Position numbers and translations under genes: made by a program. 5,437 nucleotides of DNA, taken from positions 1 to 5,437 of the forward strand of contig JAOPUQ010000433.1 in NCBI GenBank assembly GCA_025963425.1, in the 5' to 3' direction. Each line of letters starts with the position of its first letter. Position 1 is the stretch's first letter. Origin of the DNA: Modestobacter sp. (lineage in GTDB: Bacteria; Actinomycetota; Actinomycetes; Mycobacteriales; Geodermatophilaceae). Positions 1 to 4,318 of this stretch are shown here, piece by piece. Under the pieces are notes generated by a model, which did not search any database, was not told where the DNA came from, and saw only the letters and a list, made by a program, of their open reading frames with translations.

Positions 1-1310
1 CGACGGGAGGCGTGCTCCGTCGCGGCGATGCCGGCGCGCCGGCCGAAGACCAGCAGATCGGACAGGGAGTTGCCGCCGAGCCGGTTCGACCCGTGCATGC
101 CGCCGGCGACCTCACCCGCCGCGAACAGGCCCGGCACGCGGGCGGCGGCGTTGTCGGGGTCGACCTCGACGCCACCCATCACGTAGTGACAGGTGGGCCC
201 GACCTCCATCGCCTCGGCCGTGATGTCGACGTCGGCCAGCTCCTTGAACTGGTGGTACATCGACGGCAGGCGCTTGCGGATGTACTCGGGCGGGCGGCGC
301 GAGGCGATGTCGAGGAAGACGCCCCCGTGCGGCGAGCCACGCCCGGCCTTCACCTCGCTGTTGATCGCGCGGGCGACCTCGTCGCGGGGCAGCAGCTCCG
401 GCGGCCGCCGGTTGTTCGTCTTGTCGGTGTACCAGCGATCGGCTTCCGCCTCGGTCTCCGCGGTCTCCTTGCGGAAGAAGTCGGGGATGTAGTCGAACAT
501 GAAGCGGTTGCCCGCGGAGTTCTTCAGCACGCCGCCGTCACCCCGCACGCTCTCGGTCACCAGGATCCCGCGCACCGACGGAGGCCACACCATGCCGGTC
601 GGGTGGAACTGGACGAACTCCATGTTCACGAGCGTGGCGCCGGCCTGGAGCGCGAGGGAGTGACCGTCACCGGTGTACTCCCAGGAATTGGAGGTGACCT
701 TGTAGGTCTTGCCGATCCCGCCGGTGGCGAGGACGACCGACGGCGCCTCCCATGCGACGAAGCGACCGGACTCCCGCCAGTACCCGAATGCGCCGGTGAT
801 GCCGTCGGCATCGGTGAGCAGCCGGGTGACCGTGCACTCCATGAACACGTCGATGCCGAGGGCGACGGTGCGCTGCTGCAGGGTACGGATCAGCTCCAGC
901 CCGGTGCGGTCACCGACGTGGGCCAGGCGTGCGAACCGGTGCCCGCCGAAGTCGCGCTGACTGATCAGGCCGTCCTCGGTGCGGTCGAACAGCGCGCCCC
1001 AGTCCTCGAGCTCGCGGACCCGGTCCGGCGCCTCCTGTGCATGCAGCTGCGCCATCCGCCAGTGGTTGAGCATCTTGCCGCCGCGCATGGTGTCCCGGAA
1101 ATGCACCCGCCAGTTGTCCTCGGGATAGAGGTTGGCCATCGCCGCGGCGATGCCGCCCTCGGCCATGACCGTGTGCGCCTTGCCGAGCAAGGACTTGCAC
1201 ACCACAGCCGTGCGCGCCCCGGCCTCGTGGGCCTCGATCGCCGCCCGGAGTCCGGCACCTCCCGCCCCGACGACGACGACGTCGTAGGCGTGCTTCTCGA
1301 GCTCCATCAT
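1..1310 (-). CDS. sdhA: Succinate dehydrogenase flavoprotein subunit, Sdh1 type (3' end off window)
   Basis: This is the catalytic FAD subunit of complex II, which oxidises succinate to fumarate on the cytoplasmic face and passes electrons to the iron-sulfur subunit. Reading from ATG at 1310 gives 436 open codons to the window edge; the family is roughly 600-650 residues, so the C-terminal third is missing. Visible are the FAD dinucleotide fold GAGGAG at 15-20, the covalent-FAD histidine in KAHTV (H46), QFHPTG (H236), TESVRGDGG (E253), the catalytic proton-transfer arginine in LPRDEVAR (R309), CHYVMGG (H375) and SNRLGGNSL (R410). These correspond to the E. coli SdhA active-site set. The ATG overlaps the sdhC stop by one base (TGATG), and a GAGG ribosome site lies 8 nt upstream (+ strand 1319-1322). 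A second ATG lies one codon in. The order anchor then flavoprotein matches mycobacterial Sdh1 (Rv0249c-Rv0248c), where the iron-sulfur gene follows. A fumarate-reductase role is possible but less likely. Confidence 0.96.
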   Translation of the reverse strand, partial: MMELEKHAYDVVVVGAGGAGLRAAIEAHEAGARTAVVCKSLLGKAHTVMAEGGIAAAMANLYPEDNWRVHFRDTMRGGKMLNHWRMAQLHAQEAPDRVRELEDWGALFDRTEDGLISQRDFGGHRFARLAHVGDRTGLELIRTLQQRTVALGIDVFMECTVTRLLTDADGITGAFGYWRESGRFVAWEAPSVVLATGGIGKTYKVTSNSWEYTGDGHSLALQAGATLVNMEFVQFHPTGMVWPPSVRGILVTESVRGDGGVLKNSAGNRFMFDYIPDFFRKETAETEAEADRWYTDKTNNRRPPELLPRDEVARAINSEVKAGRGSPHGGVFLDIASRRPPEYIRKRLPSMYHQFKELADVDITAEAMEVGPTCHYVMGGVEVDPDNAAARVPGLFAAGEVAGGMHGSNRLGGNSLSDLLVFGRRAGIAATEHASR

Positions 1311-2140
1311 CAGAAGAACCTCGGGTCGGTGATCGTGCCGGTGGCGACGAGGAGGACGTAGAAGTCCGCGAACGCAACGCTGAACAGCGAGGCCCAGGCG
1401 ATGTTCATGTGCCGCGCGTTCAGGGCCGAGACGATCGTCCAGAACCGGTAGCGCAGCGGGTGGCGCGAGAAGGAGTTGAGCCGGCCGCCGACGATGTGCC
1501 GGCAGGAGTGGCAGGACAGCGAGTACAGCCACAGCAGGATCGCGTTCGCCAGGAGCACGACGGTGCCCAGACCCATGTGGCCCCACGCGCCGTCGCCGTC
1601 CCGGAAGGCGAGGACGGCGTCGTAGGTGAGGATGACGTTGAGGACGAGCCCGAGGTACAGGAAGTACCGGTGCAGGTTCTGGCCCAGCAGGGGCAGCCGG
1701 GTCTCACCGGTGTAGGTCTTGTGCGGCTCGGCGACCGCGCACGCCGGTGGCGACAGCCAGAACGACCGGTAGTAGGCCTTCCGGTAGTAGTAGCAGGTGA
1801 GGCGGAAGCCGAGCGGCACGATGAGGATGTAGATCGCCGGGGAGATCCAGGCGGGTCCGGTGAACAGCTTCGGGAAGGTGTCGCCCTCGCACGCCGTGGT
1901 GATGCACGGCGAGTAGAAGGGCGAGATGTAGGGCTCGGCGAAGTAGTGCCCGTTCTGGAAGGCGCGGACGGTCGAGTAGGCGATGAACAGCACCAGGGCC
2001 ACGACGGTCAGCACCGGCTGGAGCCACCAGCGGTCGGTGCGCAGCGTGCGCGCCGCGATCGCCGCGCGGCCGGAGGCATCCGTCCCGGTCCGTCGCCCGG
2101 GGATGCCCGTCCCGCTTCCGCGTGGAGCGGTCGTGGTCAC
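1310..2140 (-). CDS. sdhC: Succinate dehydrogenase membrane anchor subunit, five-helix Sdh1 type
   Basis: A 276-residue membrane anchor carrying the quinone site of complex II. It resembles the single large anchor of mycobacterial Sdh1 (Rv0249c type, similar length) rather than the separate SdhC/SdhD pair of proteobacteria. Five hydrophobic segments lie at about 40-61, 99-117, 158-178, 188-209 and 245-268. The Arg-rich N-terminus (1-39) and Arg/Lys-rich loops 118-157 and 210-244 suggest these face the cytoplasm, with the loop 62-98 (C79 and C84) outside. The cytoplasmic side carries a Cys/His cluster: C116, C134, H140, and a CHSCRH motif at 210-215. Mycobacterial Sdh1 has been reported to hold a membrane-embedded Rieske-type [2Fe-2S] centre in this subunit, and these residues are the obvious ligand candidates here; which ones bind is inference. 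The start is GTG, overlapping the upstream small gene as GTGA. No Shine-Dalgarno is visible and no other start exists before the first helix. Confidence 0.93.
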   Translation of the reverse strand: MTTTAPRGSGTGIPGRRTGTDASGRAAIAARTLRTDRWWLQPVLTVVALVLFIAYSTVRAFQNGHYFAEPYISPFYSPCITTACEGDTFPKLFTGPAWISPAIYILIVPLGFRLTCYYYRKAYYRSFWLSPPACAVAEPHKTYTGETRLPLLGQNLHRYFLYLGLVLNVILTYDAVLAFRDGDGAWGHMGLGTVVLLANAILLWLYSLSCHSCRHIVGGRLNSFSRHPLRYRFWTIVSALNARHMNIAWASLFSVAFADFYVLLVATGTITDPRFF

Positions 2141-2394
2141 GGCGCCGGACGGCCCGGCGCGCTCCAGCCTTCGTCGTAGCCGTCGCCCCAGTCAGCCGAC
2201 GAGAAGGGCTGCCCGTGTGCCTGGGCCGGCTCGGCGCCGCACAGCAGATTCAGATCGTCGCGCAGCCGGGTGACGTCCACCTTCAGCCGACGCGAGTCCA
2301 CGGTGTCCCCGAAGCGCCTCATGATCGGGGTGCACGCCTGTTCCAGGGCGTCGACTGCTCTCCGAGCCGTCGCCACGTCTTGCTCGAATGACAT
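2137..2394 (-). CDS. Small conserved hypothetical protein, first gene of the sdh operon
   Basis: An 85-residue soluble protein with no signal peptide or membrane segment. The first 50 residues are charged and probably helical (MSFEQDVATARRAVDALEQ, then an Arg/Asp-rich stretch ending DDLNLLCG), with one cysteine in that LLCG. The tail is Pro/Gly/Trp-rich and acidic (WGDGYDEGW near 69-77). I do not recognise a catalytic motif. Its reality is supported by its position: its TGA overlaps the sdhC GTG by four bases, and in mycobacteria a small conserved ORF (Rv0250c, about 97 aa) sits at the same place ahead of the Sdh1 anchor gene. The ATG at 2394 is preceded by a purine-rich GGGGGCAGAG stretch acting as a plausible ribosome site. 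A role in Sdh1 assembly or regulation, or simply in translational coupling to sdhC, is inference; function is unknown. Confidence 0.8.
   Translation of the reverse strand: MSFEQDVATARRAVDALEQACTPIMRRFGDTVDSRRLKVDVTRLRDDLNLLCGAEPAQAHGQPFSSADWGDGYDEGWSAPGRPAP
2141..2160 (-). promoter_or_regulatory. GC-only hairpin immediately before the sdhC GTG start
   Basis: On the minus-strand mRNA, a perfect 7-bp stem (GCGCCGG paired with CCGGCGC, + strand arms 2142-2148 and 2154-2160, 5-nt loop) ends one base before the sdhC GTG. It occupies the place where a Shine-Dalgarno would be. It lies inside the last codons of the upstream 85-aa gene, so ribosomes finishing that gene would melt it. This suggests sdhC translation depends on translation of the small gene; the coupling is inference. 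The high GC content of the region makes a chance stem possible. Confidence 0.45.
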
Positions 2395-2489
2395 CTCTGC
2401 CCCCAGATCGCTGAGGCCGCCGTCTCTGGCGGAGGAACGCAGTCGACCACGGACGCCGGGCTGAGGAAAGGGTCGTGGCGATCAAACTT

Positions 2490-2505
2490 CTGCGATCGTG
2501 CGCAG
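2490..2505. repeat. Short dyad CTGCG-N6-CGCAG, possible second regulatory site
   Basis: A 5-bp inverted repeat with a 6-bp spacer lies about 96 bp upstream of the small sdh-operon gene. It overlaps a minus-strand copy of the ATCGCAGAA nonamer (2488-2496) that is also part of the dyad at 2633. It could be an operator for the sdh operon or an auxiliary site for the divergent regulator. The short arms make chance a real possibility. Confidence 0.3.
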
Positions 2506-2598
2506 CGTCCGGTCCGAGCAGCTGACCAGGCCATGCACGGACGCGCGCTGGACGCCGATGCGGGGGAGCGGTGGCCACGGCCCGCGTGTGGGAAAGCG

Positions 2599-2627
2599 TT
2601 GACACCCCCCGGCCCGTGGCCTAGAAC
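2599..2627 (+). promoter_or_regulatory. Sigma70/SigA-type promoter for the hydrolase operon
   Basis: A consensus -35 TTGACA (2599-2604) is followed after exactly 17 bp by TAGAAC (2622-2627), which matches the TATAAT consensus at four of six positions. The predicted transcription start is about 2633-2636, giving a leader of about 90 nt to the ATG at 2725. This is the best promoter-like match I found in the window. Confidence 0.7.
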
Positions 2628-2632
2628 ACATC

Positions 2633-2649
2633 GCAGAAACTGATTCTGC
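2633..2649. promoter_or_regulatory. Candidate operator: GCAGAA-N5-TTCTGC dyad at the transcription start
   Basis: A perfect 6-bp inverted repeat with a 5-bp spacer begins about 6 bp after the -10 box, at the predicted transcription start. A dimeric repressor bound here would block the hydrolase-operon promoter, as expected for a substrate-induced catabolic operon. The regulator is not encoded in the window and its family cannot be told from the dyad. A weak hairpin in the leader RNA is the alternative. Confidence 0.5.
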
Positions 2650-2724
2650 AAAGCGGAAGGGGCGTGGCCCAGGCCCGCCTCCCGGCCCGTCCCGATGCCC
2701 TCGACCCGACAGGACCGCCAGGCC

Positions 2725-3618
2725 ATGGACAACCAGCTGTTCCCGTACAGCCCGCTCCCCGAACGTCCGGCGATCACCTGGCCGGGAGGTGCGCGGGTCG
2801 CCTTCTACCTGGGCCTGAACATCGAGCACTACCAGGTCGACAAGCCGTCCACGAGCATCTTCGGCGGTACCGCCGGCCTGGCTCCCGACGCGCTGAACTA
2901 CGGATGGCGGGACTACGGCCCCCGCGTCGGCATCTGGCGACTGATCGAGAGCCTGGACCGGCACGGTGTCCGGGCCAGCGTGCTGCTGAACTCCGACGTC
3001 TGCAGCCGGTATCCGCAGATCATCGAGGCCGGCCGCGAGCGGGACTGGGCATGGATGGCGCACGGCCGCGACAACTCCACGTTCCAGGCCGGGATGTCGC
3101 GTGAGGAGGAGCGGGCCTACCTCACCGAGGTCGTCGACACGATCGAGGCCGCGACCGGCCGCCGACCCCAGGGCTGGCTGGGGCCGGCCCTCACGGAGAC
3201 GTTCGAGACGCCGTCCCTGCTGGCCGAGCTGGGCCTGGGGTACACGCTGGACTGGACCAACGACGACCAGCCCTACGAGCTGAGCGTGCCCGGGATGCTG
3301 AGCGTCCCGTACTCCATCGAGATGAACGACGTCTCGCTCTTCGTGAGCAAGAGCTACACCGGCCCGGAGTTCCTCCAGGCGGTCCGGGACCAACTCGACC
3401 AGCTGTACGCGGACTCCGCCGACAGCGGCCGGGTCATGGCGCTGTGCGTCCACCCGTTCAGCGTCAGCCAGCCGTTCCGGCACAAGTACATCGACCAGGC
3501 GCTGGAGTACATCGCCGGACACGAGGGGGTGTGGCTGGCCACCGCCGACGAGATCGCCGAGGCCTATCGGGCGCAGCGCGGCTCCGCGGTCCAGCCGGCG
3601 GGCGAGGTCGCCCGATGA
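2725..3618 (+). CDS. Polysaccharide deacetylase superfamily hydrolase, PuuE/imidase-like
   Basis: A 297-residue cytoplasmic protein with no signal peptide and a NodB-like (beta/alpha) barrel. It looks more like the cofactor-independent allantoinase PuuE and cyclic-imide hydrolase branch than a cell-wall deacetylase. Landmarks are FYLGLNIEHYQV (27-38) in place of the TFDDG motif, YGPRVGIWR (64-72), MAHGRDNS (111-118) where classical enzymes have HxxxH, GWLGPALTET (150-159), LDWTNDDQPYEL (175-186) and LCVHPF (240-245). The second metal-binding His is replaced (H113, then N117) and the Asp pair of motif 1 is absent, so zinc-dependent sugar deacetylation is doubtful; hydrolysis of a cyclic amide, imide or ureide is the better inference. 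The ATG at 2725 has AGGA 10 nt upstream; an in-frame ATG at 2695 would add ten residues but lacks a ribosome site. It overlaps the next gene by four bases (ATGA), and both probably use the promoter at 2599. The substrate is unknown. Confidence 0.87.
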   Translation: MDNQLFPYSPLPERPAITWPGGARVAFYLGLNIEHYQVDKPSTSIFGGTAGLAPDALNYGWRDYGPRVGIWRLIESLDRHGVRASVLLNSDVCSRYPQIIEAGRERDWAWMAHGRDNSTFQAGMSREEERAYLTEVVDTIEAATGRRPQGWLGPALTETFETPSLLAELGLGYTLDWTNDDQPYELSVPGMLSVPYSIEMNDVSLFVSKSYTGPEFLQAVRDQLDQLYADSADSGRVMALCVHPFSVSQPFRHKYIDQALEYIAGHEGVWLATADEIAEAYRAQRGSAVQPAGEVAR

Positions 3619-4268
3619 GCGAGGTCGTCGAGGAGTACGACCGGCTGCGCAAGGAGTTCCAGGGCAAGGGCTTCGGCCGCCGGGTCGGGTTCGGGCAACG
3701 GCCGGCGCTGCTCGCCGTGGACTTCATCACCGGCTTCACCGACCTGCGCTCGCCGCTGGCCGGTGATCTGGACACCCAGCTCGCTGCCACCAATGCGCTG
3801 CTGGAGCCCGCCCGGGCCGCGGGCATCCCGGTCATCTTCTCCACGGTCGCCTACGACGCGGAGCTGCAGGAGGCGGGGATCTGGGTGCGCAAGATCCCGG
3901 CCAACAGCTGGCTGGTCGAGGGCAGCGAGTGGGTGGAGGTCGACCGGCGGCTGAACCAGCGGCCCAACGAGACGACGCTGGTCAAGAAGTACGCGTCGTG
4001 CTTCTTCGGCACCGATCTGGCGGCCCGCCTGATCTCCCGGCGGGTCGACACCCTGATCATCACCGGGTGCACCACGAGCGGGTGTGTGCGCGCCACCGCC
4101 GTCGATGCCTGCTCCTACGGCTTCCACACCATCGTCGTGGAGGAGGCGGTGGGGGACCGAGCAGCACTGCCGCACGCGGCCAGCCTGTTCGACATCGACG
4201 CCAAGTACGGCGACGTCGTCGGTCTGGCGGAGACGCTCTCCTACCTGGGCGGCCTTCCCTCCCCGTGA
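3615..4268 (+). CDS. Isochorismatase-superfamily cysteine hydrolase, carbamoylsarcosine/maleamate amidase-like
   Basis: A 217-residue cytoplasmic amidase with the complete Asp-Lys-Cys triad of the cysteine-hydrolase fold: D36 in LLAVDFITGF, K124 in TLVKKYASCFFGT and nucleophile C157 in GCTTSGCVRATAVD. The spacing from K124 to C157 (33 residues) equals that in Arthrobacter N-carbamoylsarcosine amidase. The N-terminal GFGRRVGFGQRPALL stretch and the GFHTIVVEEAVGDRA block are typical of the N-carbamoylsarcosine amidase and maleamate amidase (NicF) subgroup, rather than true isochorismatases or nicotinamidases. The expected reaction is hydrolysis of a carbamoyl or half-amide group, releasing ammonia. 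The start is ATG 3615, chosen because it overlaps the deacetylase stop (ATGA) and has GAGG 7 nt upstream (3604-3607); the open frame upstream to 3444 lies within the previous gene and is not coding. Co-transcription suggests it acts on the product of the PuuE-like enzyme. The exact substrate cannot be read from sequence. Confidence 0.9.
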   Translation: MSEVVEEYDRLRKEFQGKGFGRRVGFGQRPALLAVDFITGFTDLRSPLAGDLDTQLAATNALLEPARAAGIPVIFSTVAYDAELQEAGIWVRKIPANSWLVEGSEWVEVDRRLNQRPNETTLVKKYASCFFGTDLAARLISRRVDTLIITGCTTSGCVRATAVDACSYGFHTIVVEEAVGDRAALPHAASLFDIDAKYGDVVGLAETLSYLGGLPSP

Positions 4269-4318
4269 CCGGGGTGGGGCGCGCCCAGGACCTCCCCGAG
4301 CGCGCCCACCCGGGTCAC
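4265..4318. terminator. Bidirectional GC-rich hairpin terminator covering both stop codons
   Basis: A long inverted repeat fills the gap between two convergent genes. The left arm is 4265-4284 and the right arm 4300-4318, with a 15-nt loop. The arms pair over about 18 bp with one mismatch (G4271 against G4312) and one bulged G. The outer stem bases include both TGA stops, 4266-4268 on the plus strand and 4317-4315 on the minus strand. There is no clear T-tract on either side, as is common for actinobacterial hairpins. It probably ends transcripts from both directions. Confidence 0.75.

Larger units (their letters stand above)
2395..2724. other. Divergent intergenic region between the sdh operon and the hydrolase operon
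   Basis: 330 bp separate the two outward-facing operons. The right half holds a well-formed promoter for the plus-strand genes (2599-2627) and a dyad at its expected start (2633-2649). The left half should hold the sdh promoter, but no convincing minus-strand -35/-10 pair is visible. It contains a short dyad, CTGCG-N6-CGCAG (2490-2505). The nonamer ATCGCAGAA occurs on the plus strand at 2630-2638 and on the minus strand at 2496-2488, about 134 bp apart and in opposite orientation. An 8-bp inverted pair GGCCACGG/CCGTGGCC lies at 2573-2580 and 2614-2621, flanking the -35. A purine-rich GGAAGGGG at 2655-2662 resembles a ribosome site but has no correctly spaced start in the deacetylase frame. 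No credible coding sequence was found here. Confidence 0.7.

Noticed and set aside
12..1361. Long plus-strand open frame of 449 codons
   Set aside because: It is antisense to sdhA, whose minus-strand frame has every expected catalytic motif. The plus-strand translation has low complexity and no recognisable domain, as is usual for GC-rich shadow frames.
1409..2179. Plus-strand open frame of 256 codons
   Set aside because: It is antisense to sdhC and rich in Gly, Arg, Val, Glu and Asp without motifs; the minus-strand frame is a clear membrane anchor.
2192..2605. Minus-strand open frame of 137 codons over the sdh leader
   Set aside because: It overlaps the 85-aa gene in another frame and is Arg/Ser/Pro-rich; the 85-aa frame has the sdhC stop-start overlap and a plausible ribosome site.
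2664..3104. Plus-strand frame from GTG 2664 after GGAAGGGG
   Set aside because: Spacing to the ribosome-site-like motif is only one base, and the product is an out-of-frame shadow of the deacetylase gene.
2482..3522. Minus-strand open frame of 346 codons through the intergenic region and the deacetylase gene
   Set aside because: It is antisense to a well-supported deacetylase-family gene, with composition typical of a shadow frame and no domain motifs.
3444..3614. Upstream extension of the cysteine hydrolase frame
   Set aside because: The extension would lie within the deacetylase gene and reads as low-complexity Arg/Gly/Pro. The ATG at 3615 has a ribosome site and ATGA overlap, and gives the usual N-terminus.
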